Translations under genes and position numbers: made by a program | Source of the DNA: Halomonas binhaiensis | GTDB taxonomy: Bacteria; Pseudomonadota; Gammaproteobacteria; Pseudomonadales; Halomonadaceae | Direction of reading: 5' to 3' | Length of the DNA: 64,000 nucleotides | Assembly (NCBI RefSeq): GCF_008329985.2 | Contig: NZ_CP038437.2 | Span: 2,604,001 to 2,668,000, forward strand | Shown here: one piece after another, positions 53,485 to 62,965 of the stretch | Numbering within the stretch: the first letter of the stretch is position 1 | How the letters are laid out: each line of letters begins with the position of its first letter | The notes under the pieces: model-generated | What the model was told of the DNA's origin: nothing | What the model saw: only the letters and a program-made list of their open reading frames with translations | Database searches by the model: none

Positions 53485-55634
53485 TCAAGGCATCAGGCGC
53501 ACGGTGGCGTTGGCCGAGTGCCCTGCCGCATCTAGCACCGTAATGCGGTGAAAGCCGCCACCCATGGTGTCGAAGGCGGCTTCTCGACGCAGCGGATCTG
53601 CGTCCATTGGCCGGTTGTTGATCAGCCAGCGAAAAGGTGGCGTTCCGCCCTGAAGGTGCACGAACAAAGGCATGCTGCTGTCTGCGACACCAAAGACTTC
53701 CGCGCCATCGCGGGGGGCGAGAATGCGTATGGGCGGCGTCATTTCACCGCCTGTGCCCGCAGCAAATGTCCTCAATGCCTTCGGCAGATCCCCGCTGGAG
53801 GCAATCAGGGCATCCTTCGGCGGCGTCCGCCGTGGCGGAACCACACCGACGATATCAAAACCGGCAAACAGCAATGGCGCAGCACTATACGCTCCCAGTG
53901 CCCCCGGCATGCTGCCGTTGTCGGGCCGCCCGACCAGCACGGCGATGACATGCTGGCCATCAAAACCGATGGCCCAGGCGTCACGATAGCCGTAGGAAGT
54001 TCCGGTCTTGAAGGCCACCTTGTCACTGGCTCCCAGGCCACCGCGAGGTGTCTGGCGCAGGATATCCGCCAGGTACCAGCTAGCCCGGGCACTGATCACC
54101 CGTTGCGGAACAGCGTCCGAATCAGGCAATACCGTCAAGGGCACGACCTGACCGTCGTTGGCAATCATCGCATACACCATCGCCATGTCCTGCAGCGTTA
54201 CCCCCAGGCCACCCAGGCCAATGGCCAGCCCCGCCGTATTGCCGCCCGGTAATATGGGCTGGGCACCACTACGTCGCATGCTGCCCAACAACCGAGCCGG
54301 ACTGATGGCATCCAGCACCGCCACGGCAGGCAGGTTCAATGACTCCTGCAAGGCGCGGCGTACGCTCACCGGTCCCCGAAAACGACCATCGAAGTTGGAG
54401 GGGGACCAGCCATCAAAGTCCTGCGGGGCATCGTTGATCAGTGTCTCGGGATGTATCAGCCCCTCATCGAAGCCCAGGGCGTAGATCAAGGGCTTGAGTG
54501 TCGAACCGGGAGAACGCTTGGCCACGGCCATGTCGACAAAGCCCACGTGCTGTTCATCGAAAGGGTCGGGGGCGCCGATACGCGCTCGTACTTCACCGGT
54601 GTGATAATCGACCACGACCATCGCCACACCGACATCCGCCACCTGTTGCCCAAGCCAGCGACGCAGCGCCAGCTCCAGGCGCCTTTGAAGTCCAGCATCC
54701 AGTGTGCCGACCGGATGCCTGGCCAGGCCACTGAGGCCAGGTGCCAGGATAGATGAGGCATGGGCACCAGTTGCTCTGGTATCGGTTCGGCATTGGCCTC
54801 CACCACCACTTCTGCCGACAGCAAACCATCCGACAGGCTGCGCTCCAGGACTCTTTCCCGGGCGGCGCGAGCCTGCTCCGGATGCCGATGAGGCTGACGC
54901 GCCACGGGAGATTGGGGAATCGCGACCAGCAAGGCGGCTTCGGCGGCCGACAAGAATCCGGGCCCTTTGCCGAAATAGCCACGGCTGGCGGTGGCCACGC
55001 CTTCGAGATTACCGCCCATCGGCGCCAGGTTGAGATAGAGCTCGAGAATGGCGTCCTTGTCCAGCTTGCGCTCCAGGGCCAGGGCGGCTCGGATCTGGGC
55101 GAGCTTGGCGTCCATGGTTCGCGTTGGTTGACGCTGGAGCAGTCTCACGACCTGCATGGTCAATGTCGAGCCCCCGGAAACGATATCTCTATGCCACAAG
55201 GCCTGCCCGGTTGCCCGAACCAGCGCCAGCCAGTCTACCCCATGATGGGAATAGAAACGTTTGTCCTCATAGGCCAGCAACATGGCCAGGTAAGTAGGAT
55301 CGACTTCGCTCAGGTGGGTCTGCTGACGCCAATAGCCATCCGCTGACAGAAACAGGCTCAACGGCTGGCCATGACGATCCCGCACCACGGGAGAATACTC
55401 CCAGGCTGCCAGCGGATCTGGTGCCGTCTCGACCCAGCGCTCGAAGGCCATCCATAGCCCGGCCAGAACGACCAGCAAGGCAAGCGACACCAGCGCGAGA
55501 CATCGGCCGCTGATACGCTTGAGGCCCTTGCGACGGTACCTAGCGATCACCCTCGGCACCCTCAGTGCTATCTTCAGGGCCATCCTCAGGGCCATCTTCC
55601 GCAGTACCGGCCCCTTCCCCTTCAGTACCGACAT
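53485..55634 (-). pseudogene. pbpC: Penicillin-binding protein 1C, split by a single frameshift
   Basis: The N-terminal part (start 55634, or ATG 55595/55583) has a membrane helix and the GT51 transglycosylase domain (AYEDKRFYSHHGVD, GGSTLTMQVVRLLQ). It runs out of frame near 54716, after WPG. One frame over, the sequence continues HPVGTLDAGLQRRLELALRR and then the transpeptidase (SPGSTLKPLIY with nucleophile Ser; KTGTSYGYRDAWAIG) and the PBP1C C-terminal domain. Inserting one base into GGCAT would restore a full-length protein. Either a true loss-of-function mutation or a sequencing error. The 5' end overlaps the upstream gene. Confidence 0.88.
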
Positions 55635-58600
55635 TCCCAGTTCCGGTACCCTCCGATCGTTCAGAGTGGCTGCCGCTGATCACGACGCGCCCATCAGCGG
55701 TATTGGCATGGAAGCGTGGTACATACATGTCCTGAACATGTGCAGCGGGATGATGGAAGCTGCCAGGCTGGATGGCACGCACCACATAGGCCAATTGGAA
55801 AGGCTTGCGCTCGTCCAGCGTCACGGCAGCAAAAAAGCGCTCACTGCCGAATTCTGCATAGGTTGGATCCATCCCGCCGGGGAACCACTCCAGCGCTCGG
55901 GTATCTCCCGATGCCAGGACACTGGGATTATCAATCTGGAAGCCCGCCGGTAGCGGATCCTCGATGGCCAACTGGCCCTGTGACATGCCCAGTGGCGTGA
56001 CCTTCAATACCACGACCAGCTTGTCATTGAGGGTGACATCCGCCACATCCACCGGTTCCCCTTCGAAGCTGTAATAGTGACGGCTTATCTCGACACCTGA
56101 ACTCTGCCGCTCCACCTTGCCGGTGGGCACGCCATTCAGGGTCACGGCTACCGGCGTCACCTTGTCGAGCGGGTTGTGTGGTGGCGATGCCAGATATTGC
56201 GCCAGGCTCATCTGCTCTGTGTATGCGGGTGTTGCCTCTCCTTCCAGCAGCGTTGCCGCAAGACGCAATGCACTGGCGCGTTCCTGGGTGTTACCATCGC
56301 CCGCCGATGACATGGCGGTATCCACACTGTCCATGTCCACACCCGCCACATCATCCACATCAAAACCGGATGCCAGGGCCAACCGATGGGCTATCATCAG
56401 GTCTCGTCCGCGGCTGGCATAGATATCACCGCTACGGGAATAGGCATGATAATCATGGCCCAGCGAGAGCTCGTCGAAGGCCGCTCGGAACAGCTGGTTC
56501 GCACGCTGCGGATCACCCACGGCATGGAGCGCGGCACCAAGATAAGCGGCATCGAGTCCACCGTGGCCACGGGCAACATCCGCGCGGGAATAAGCATCGG
56601 CAAAGTAACGCACATCACTGGCACGAACCTCCCCGGCCTGGGACAGAACATAAAGGGCGTAAGCCGCGGCACTGAGACTTTCACGCGAGCCGCTGGCACC
56701 ATTGACCTTGTTCTGCAGATTGCGCAGGGCACTGGAAAGAACACGCTCCGGCACATCCGCCCCTGCCTCGCGGACACGCAACAGAAACTCCGTGGTGTAG
56801 GCGTCGAGCCAGAAATCCTGACTGCCCGGTGCCCACAGGCCAAAGGCGCCGCTGGCAGCCTGACGCGACAGCACGCGCTCCACGCCCTGCGCCAGTCTGT
56901 CGTCGGCCAGTTCCTGGCTTTCGCTGCTCAACCAACGGCGTGCCGACAGCAGTGGCTCGATCGACGAAACGATCTGTTCGGTACAGCTGCGGGGCTCCGT
57001 TTCCAGTGCATGAGCAAGCCCGGCCAGATTGAAGTGGGCCAAGGGTCCAAAGCTGATGCTGAGTGTTGCATCGGCGGCCATTCCCGACGTCAGACTATCC
57101 GGCAGCTGCAGGACATCCCCCTTGCCAAGCTGTCCGACATGGCGCCGCTGGATCGGCAGGTCATTGCGCTTTACCGCAATTGGCAATTGCTGGGCAAGCT
57201 GCTGTCCTGCCGGTGTGGTTACCTGAATACCCAGCTCGCCTTGCTGACCGCTGTCGGTCCCGGACTCGCTGGCCTGAATGTCAAACTCCAGGGTGGTTCT
57301 CTCCTGCTCATCCAGCTCGACTTCCGCCGTGTTGGTCCCGGCAAGCGCCACTGGTCCCTTGGTGGCGATCTCGACGCCGACCTTGCCCACAGGGCCTTCG
57401 GCATGGGCCAGCTCCAGCCTCAGTCGTGTGTTGTCCCCCGGGGCCAGGAAGCTCGGCGCATGCCCCGTGGCCACAATGGGATCACGTACGATCAGGTCTT
57501 CGCTGTGACTGCCCAAGGCACTTTGCGACCAAGCCTGTGCCATGGCACGCACCGTGCCATTGAAGGCCGGCAGCGGCAGATCGATATCCGCCTCGCCATT
57601 GTCGTCCAGCGTCACCAGGCCAGAAAACAGTGTCACGTATTCCTCGCGTTTCGGCCCAGGCGCCTGCGCAGGAGCATTGCTATCGCCCCCTTCACGCAGC
57701 GTCGCCAGCGCACCGGGAATGTCATCGATCAAGCGGCCATAGAGATCACGCATGTCGAAGGCGAAACGACGCTGGCCGAAGAAATGCTGCTCAGGCTGTG
57801 GCGCCTTGTATCCGGTCAGATTGAGAATGCCGAGATCCACCATCGCTACCGTGGCATAGATTGTCTCGCCCGCCGGGGCAGAATCCACGCTCAACCGCAA
57901 TGTGCCATTCTGGCGAGGGCGCAAAGGCGCCTGTGGCTGCAAGGACAGATCCAGGGTGCGCTGGGCAGTATCGACACTGACCCAGTTGACACCAATGGCG
58001 CGGCGAGGGTTGCGCCCATCGGACTCGCTCGAGGGCGTCACCAGGGAAGTGACCAGGTAAGCTCCCGTGCCCCATTTCTTACTGACCTTAAGGGCCAGTT
58101 CATTGGTACCTTGCACCACCTCGAAACGCCGCCGTTCAACCAGCTGCCCGTTGAATACGCGCACGAAGGCAATCCCTGGTGTCCGGGCATCGAAGCGCAG
58201 CTTCACCTCATCGCCATGGCGATAGTTGGCCTGATCGACACCGGTATCCAGCCGTTCAGGCGTGTCAGGCGTCCCTGCTCCGCCGTAATAGCCAGCCCAG
58301 AAGGTGTGGCGGGTAAGCACTGGAGCATCATCGCCAGTGGTGCGCAACTCCAGTTCATATTCCCCCCATGTCACCGGAGCGGACAGAGTTGTCTTGGCAT
58401 CGGCCGCTACCTCCAGGGAACCCGTGGCCGCTCTTGTGCGGCGCTCGACCGGGGAATATCCCCATTCGCCGTTGACGCGGTACCACTGGTAGTCGTGCTC
58501 GATTCTCGACAGCGTCCATTCCACCGGCCCCAGTTTCATGCGCTGTCGGTCGTTATCCAGGGCAATGACGTCAAAGTGAGCATCACTATTCTCGGCAGCC

Positions 58601-60588
58601 ATACGCTCGAAGAGAGGCTTGAGGCCAATCACGGGACTCTCCAGCGCCATGGGCAAGGTCAGGCGACGTTCTACCGGCCTGCCCGATCCTTCACGCAAGC
58701 GCATCGCCAGGGCCAGCTCTTCAGGTTGTCCAACACTTGCCGAAGGGGGTAGCGGCAGACTGACCATGGCCTTGCCCGCTTCATCGGTGGTCAAGCCTCC
58801 TGGCAATACTGCGGAAGTCGCCTGATCTTCTGTCGCCGGCATACCGAAATGGAAGCCGGGATATTGCGCCAGTCCTGTCGCCGGCCGACGCACGACTGTG
58901 CCGGAAATCGGCAGATTGGCACCTACAGCGCCGTATAGATAGTGGGCCGCCACAGCAACCCGTGGCGGCACCTTGCTGGCGACCAGTGCCTCATCGCTTT
59001 TCAGGGTGAAATCGATTCTCTCGGGCACAAAATCTTCGACCAGAAAGCCGACCTCGCCCAGCATGTCCGCTTGTGGATCCACATGGAAACGCAACTTCCA
59101 CAGACCACGCATGGCATCGGTTGGAAGCGGAAGAGACAACACCCGGCCGCCGGCGCCCTGATCCTCCAGAGTATGGCGTGACGCTTCCTTGCCGTCGGGG
59201 CGCTGGACGATCACGGTCAGCGGCAGCTTTTCCATGGCACGACTTTCCAGGTCCCGCATCAAGGCAGTGATATACACACTGTCACCGGGTCGGTAGATGC
59301 CTCGCTCGGTTGTGGCAAAGAGATTGACGGTATCCGGCGCTGGTGTGCCCGCCACGCCACGGTCACTCAGATCAAAGCCTGCCTCACGCAGGTTGACGAA
59401 GTTGAAATCCGTACCATCGGTACTACTTGCCGTCAGTAGCGCCGGACGGCCTCGCTGAGGCAGGTGGAAAATACGCAGTTCGACCTTGTCCACGTTGACC
59501 GCGGTGATCGGGATGGACTTGGCCTGAGAAAACGGCAGCACATAGCCACGCCCACTGAAACGCACACTCGGCGGGCGATCCGGCATGAGGATATCGAATG
59601 TCTCGGTGCGCGCCGTCCTCTCGCCAGACGCTGCTGGCAGGCCCTTGCGCAAGGTGATGTGATAGTCGCGACCATGCTCCAGCCCGGCAATGCACAGGCG
59701 CTGGCCTTCGGCGGTCACATCCACCGTGACGCCTTTGACCCGCACATAATCGCCATAGAGAAAGCCATCCTCACGCAGTGGCTCGGAGTATTCGGCGCAA
59801 AAACGCGGCGAAACGCTATCGGCTTCCGCCTGACTTTCGAGAACCCGGGGACCATAGGTGATCTGTGCCTGATGCAGGCGTTGTTCGTCACCGCTGAATT
59901 TCGCCAGCAGACGATGAGCGGCCAGAATGGCCGGCCCTCGCTCGGGCGACTTCTCCAGCTCGGTGGTAATGGCTTCGAGCGCTGTCACCTTGTCTTCACT
60001 ATTCACGGCACGCACCCAGGCATTGGCCAGGAAGGCCATCTCGTCATAGGCCCAGGAGCGCAAAAAGTCAGGACGTGAAGAGCCGCCATCCGCGGCAAAG
60101 TGCTGCAACGACAACCAGGCATCGACATCATTTCCCAGAATGGCCTGGCGCAGATCTGGCCGCGATGAAAGACGCACATGGCGTTCCAGATGACGATAGA
60201 GCCGGCCCGCCCTTTGCCATTCGTCGTCTCGGATGAAGGCCACTTCACGCTGCTGACGAGCATTGTCCAGCAACTCGGACGGCGTCTCTTCCAGCGTCCC
60301 GGACAGGGCGCCCTTGAAAGCAGGTGTTTCCGTGACATCCGACTTCAGAAAACAGGCACCGGCACGGAGGTTGAAAGTGAACGCCTGACAGTCCTCATCT
60401 TCCCGGCAGGCATTGGCGCAGTAGCCCAGATCCGTCTCAAAGATCGAACGAATGTCATGGCCAGCGAAGTCGATATCGCGTTGGTATTCAATGCGCCGTT
60501 CCGGTAGCGGCCCCTGCTCCGACTGCTGAGCCAGGCCCGGAGCCGTGGTAACAAGCCAGCACAGAACCACCAGAAGATATCGCTTCAT
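55540..60588 (-). CDS. yfhM: Bacterial alpha-2-macroglobulin (YfhM-like) with PAN/apple domain
   Basis: 1682 residues. Type I signal peptide (MKRYLLVVLCWLVTTAPGLA), an apple/PAN-like cysteine module (about 30-105, CANACREDEDCQAFTFNLRA), MG domains, and a thioester motif CTEQ with Cys1202 followed by the helical thioester domain. It traps proteases in the periplasm and is classically paired with pbpC for envelope repair. Unlike E. coli YfhM there is no lipobox, so it should be soluble in the periplasm. The stop lies inside the pbpC start region. Confidence 0.92.
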   Translation of the reverse strand: MKRYLLVVLCWLVTTAPGLAQQSEQGPLPERRIEYQRDIDFAGHDIRSIFETDLGYCANACREDEDCQAFTFNLRAGACFLKSDVTETPAFKGALSGTLEETPSELLDNARQQREVAFIRDDEWQRAGRLYRHLERHVRLSSRPDLRQAILGNDVDAWLSLQHFAADGGSSRPDFLRSWAYDEMAFLANAWVRAVNSEDKVTALEAITTELEKSPERGPAILAAHRLLAKFSGDEQRLHQAQITYGPRVLESQAEADSVSPRFCAEYSEPLREDGFLYGDYVRVKGVTVDVTAEGQRLCIAGLEHGRDYHITLRKGLPAASGERTARTETFDILMPDRPPSVRFSGRGYVLPFSQAKSIPITAVNVDKVELRIFHLPQRGRPALLTASSTDGTDFNFVNLREAGFDLSDRGVAGTPAPDTVNLFATTERGIYRPGDSVYITALMRDLESRAMEKLPLTVIVQRPDGKEASRHTLEDQGAGGRVLSLPLPTDAMRGLWKLRFHVDPQADMLGEVGFLVEDFVPERIDFTLKSDEALVASKVPPRVAVAAHYLYGAVGANLPISGTVVRRPATGLAQYPGFHFGMPATEDQATSAVLPGGLTTDEAGKAMVSLPLPPSASVGQPEELALAMRLREGSGRPVERRLTLPMALESPVIGLKPLFERMAAENSDAHFDVIALDNDRQRMKLGPVEWTLSRIEHDYQWYRVNGEWGYSPVERRTRAATGSLEVAADAKTTLSAPVTWGEYELELRTTGDDAPVLTRHTFWAGYYGGAGTPDTPERLDTGVDQANYRHGDEVKLRFDARTPGIAFVRVFNGQLVERRRFEVVQGTNELALKVSKKWGTGAYLVTSLVTPSSESDGRNPRRAIGVNWVSVDTAQRTLDLSLQPQAPLRPRQNGTLRLSVDSAPAGETIYATVAMVDLGILNLTGYKAPQPEQHFFGQRRFAFDMRDLYGRLIDDIPGALATLREGGDSNAPAQAPGPKREEYVTLFSGLVTLDDNGEADIDLPLPAFNGTVRAMAQAWSQSALGSHSEDLIVRDPIVATGHAPSFLAPGDNTRLRLELAHAEGPVGKVGVEIATKGPVALAGTNTAEVELDEQERTTLEFDIQASESGTDSGQQGELGIQVTTPAGQQLAQQLPIAVKRNDLPIQRRHVGQLGKGDVLQLPDSLTSGMAADATLSISFGPLAHFNLAGLAHALETEPRSCTEQIVSSIEPLLSARRWLSSESQELADDRLAQGVERVLSRQAASGAFGLWAPGSQDFWLDAYTTEFLLRVREAGADVPERVLSSALRNLQNKVNGASGSRESLSAAAYALYVLSQAGEVRASDVRYFADAYSRADVARGHGGLDAAYLGAALHAVGDPQRANQLFRAAFDELSLGHDYHAYSRSGDIYASRGRDLMIAHRLALASGFDVDDVAGVDMDSVDTAMSSAGDGNTQERASALRLAATLLEGEATPAYTEQMSLAQYLASPPHNPLDKVTPVAVTLNGVPTGKVERQSSGVEISRHYYSFEGEPVDVADVTLNDKLVVVLKVTPLGMSQGQLAIEDPLPAGFQIDNPSVLASGDTRALEWFPGGMDPTYAEFGSERFFAAVTLDERKPFQLAYVVRAIQPGSFHHPAAHVQDMYVPRFHANTADGRVVISGSHSERSEGTGTGNVGTEGEGAGTAEDGPEDGPEDSTEGAEGDR

Positions 60589-60624
60589 GTCGGGGCCTTC
60601 CCTGTCGAACCAGCAACATAGCCA

Positions 60625-61258
60625 TGCTACGGGGGATCATCTCAATGTCCGCCAGTCCACCACCGATCACGCCAGGCCGCGTATGACCTTCTGCCGCCGC
60701 CACCACCAATCTGCAGACCGATCACCCCGCCGATTACAGCACCGGCAGCAGTACCGAGAATGGCATAAGGGTCCTGGACGAGCCTTCGAGGGGTCGCCAG
60801 AACCTGCCTGCAGACTTCACGTGGCGCCTGCACACGGTTGGTCACTGGGTGATCTGCCGTGATGTCGGATTAGCAGTATTCTGGAGAATACAGTCGGCTG
60901 TGATACTGGCGCCTGAGCCCCGGCTGACGGCCCCTGGCTGGCCACCACGAGCTTCCTCGACAGCATCAGCCTTGGCCACTTGCTCGGCTGCCGCGTCCTG
61001 TTCTTCCCGGGTTCTGCCCGTCAGTTGCGTTTCCTGCGCCGCCTGTAGGTCCATTGATGCAGCCACCACTTGCTTGGCGGCAGCAATGGCGTCTTCGTCC
61101 ACTACCGACTGGGCATCCACTTTTCCCGCTATCTGTTCCGACAACTGTGCCTGCGCTTGCTGAAGCTCTTGCACCTGCTGTGTCTGCCAGGCACCGAATG
61201 CCAAGCCTCCCAAGCCGAATACGGCCAGAGAAGAGCCAATGACGATTGATTTGTTCAT
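60625..61258 (-). pseudogene. Frameshifted glycine-zipper 2TM envelope protein gene
   Basis: ATG 61258 (GGGAG upstream) begins MNKSIVIGSSLAVFGLGGLA, a signal-anchor and Gln/Ala-rich coiled segment. That frame stops at 60842. In another frame it continues HPVTNRVQAPREVCRQVL and DPYAILGTAAGAVIGGVIGL, the glycine zipper, and near 60690 a third frame gives HTRPGVIGGGLADIE, the expected family ending. At least two indels are needed to join them. YMGG/SmpA-type 2TM glycine-zipper proteins are envelope components. Confidence 0.75.
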
Positions 61259-61504
61259 AACCGGTTCTCCCCTCTCCGCCAGACAACGCAACACCCATCT
61301 AAACGCCATGCCAACACGATGTTGCCTGGTCTTGCGGAAAGTCATTTATCCAATGGCGGGATGTTATCGTTATCGAACAGTGTTCGCACACATTCAGGAC
61401 GAATTTGCGCGATATTTACCAAGCTGTCTCCAGGTGCCGACAAGACTGTCGCCTTATAGCAGGGACCCCAAGGACGGATAGAGAAGGATTCGGAACAATT
61501 CACG

Positions 61505-62896
61505 TCACTGGCACTCGACTGCGTAACGCTTCAGCCTACGCATCAACCAGGACTGGGTGACACCCAGGCGCATAGCGGCCTTGCGGGTACTGCCACTTTC
61601 ATCAAGTGCTTCACGAATGGCGCGGTACTCGATGTCTGCCAGACGTTCAGGCAATGGTGCACTGGGATCCGTCTCGGCCAGCAGTGGGGAGGCAGCATCG
61701 TCTCCCAAATCGAGTGTCAGGTCCCGGGCACTGATACCAGGCGTGGGGCAAATCACACTCATGCGTTCAAGGAGGTTTTCCAGTTCACGCACATTCCCTG
61801 GCCAGTCGTAGCGCATCAACGCACGCAGAGCATCATGCTCAAGGTGCATCGGACGGTTCTGTCTGGCAGCAATGGTGGCCAGCACATGGCGAGCCAACGG
61901 CAGAATATCCTCACGGCGCTCGCGTAGCGGAGGCACGCGAATCGGCACAATGTTCAAACGGTAATAAAGGTCGGCGCGGAACAGGCCTTCGGCAACACGC
62001 TGCTCAAGATCAGCATTGGTAGCCGCGACCAAGCGGATATCTGCCTTGCAGGGCTTGCCACCCAAGGGATGGTAGAGCCGCTCCTGAAGCAGCTGCAACA
62101 GCTTCGGCTGCAACGTCAGGGGCAGGTCACCGATCTCATCAAGAAACAGAGTGCCACCTTCCGCAAGCGCAACATACCCGACCCGACCATTGCGGTTGGC
62201 ACCGGTAAAGGCACCACGCTCATGCCCGAACAGTTCGGCCTCCAGCAAGGCCTCGGGAATAGCGGCACAATTGACATGTATCAGCGGGCGTTCCGAACGC
62301 GCACTGTACTGATGCAGGCGGTTGACCAGGTAGCTCTTGCCGACTCCCGTCTCACCACTGAGCAATACCGTGGTATCACTGGCCGCGGCCCGCTCGATGA
62401 GTTCCAGACAGCGGCGATAGATGGGGCTACTGCTGAGTGGAGTTTCCCCGGTCCGCGCCACCTGTTCCTGGCGAATATGCTTGAGCTGATGCATCACATA
62501 ATCAAGCAGCGCCTGGGTGGTATCTGGAGAACGCGAAGTCAATATGTCCTGGTCCAGATTGTGAGTCTGTACCAGGACGGCATCGGGTTCTCCGCCATTG
62601 ATCGAGAACAGTCGGCCATTCACCAGATAGTCCTTGCCACGGTAGCGATGGACAACACTCACCGGGCGCCGTTCGTCGATGACGAAACGCGTCACTGAAG
62701 GCGAAAAGACGCCTTCCGCCTCCAGTTGATAGACGTCACTGGCAAGCAGATGCTCCTCACTGCAGTCGAGCTGCGCGAGGCTGGCACGATTGACCCACAA
62801 CGGATGTCCACTCAGGTCGGAAATGAAGATGCCATCCTCAAGAGCATTGAGGATGGCCAATAGTTGGTCATGCATGGGAAAACCGGGATCGCGCAT
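61505..62896 (-). CDS. Sigma-54-dependent transcriptional activator with PAS domain
   Basis: About 463 residues. PAS sensor (about 10-110, ILNALEDGIFISDLSGHPLW), AAA+ domain with Walker A SGETGVGKS, the sigma-54 contact loop ERGAFTGA, Walker B GGTLFLDEIGD, R-finger region, and a Fis-type C-terminal helix-turn-helix (STRKAAMRLGVTQSWLMRRL). It resembles TyrR/PrdR-like activators. Start ATG 62896 or 62875; neither has a strong ribosome site. It follows a sodium:solute symporter gene by 69 bp and may control it. Confidence 0.92.
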   Translation of the reverse strand: MRDPGFPMHDQLLAILNALEDGIFISDLSGHPLWVNRASLAQLDCSEEHLLASDVYQLEAEGVFSPSVTRFVIDERRPVSVVHRYRGKDYLVNGRLFSINGGEPDAVLVQTHNLDQDILTSRSPDTTQALLDYVMHQLKHIRQEQVARTGETPLSSSPIYRRCLELIERAAASDTTVLLSGETGVGKSYLVNRLHQYSARSERPLIHVNCAAIPEALLEAELFGHERGAFTGANRNGRVGYVALAEGGTLFLDEIGDLPLTLQPKLLQLLQERLYHPLGGKPCKADIRLVAATNADLEQRVAEGLFRADLYYRLNIVPIRVPPLRERREDILPLARHVLATIAARQNRPMHLEHDALRALMRYDWPGNVRELENLLERMSVICPTPGISARDLTLDLGDDAASPLLAETDPSAPLPERLADIEYRAIREALDESGSTRKAAMRLGVTQSWLMRRLKRYAVECQ

Positions 62897-62965
62897 CGCG
62901 GCACCAGCCGTTGTGTGGACAGGCCACATCTTCGACTGCTGCCACGATGCTGTAAAGGAAGACGC

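Noticed and set aside
56386..58752. 788-codon open frame on the plus strand
   Set aside because: It is antisense to the alpha-2-macroglobulin gene, whose signal peptide, PAN module and CTEQ motif are clear. The plus-strand translation has no domain and a composition typical of a shadow frame in GC-rich DNA.
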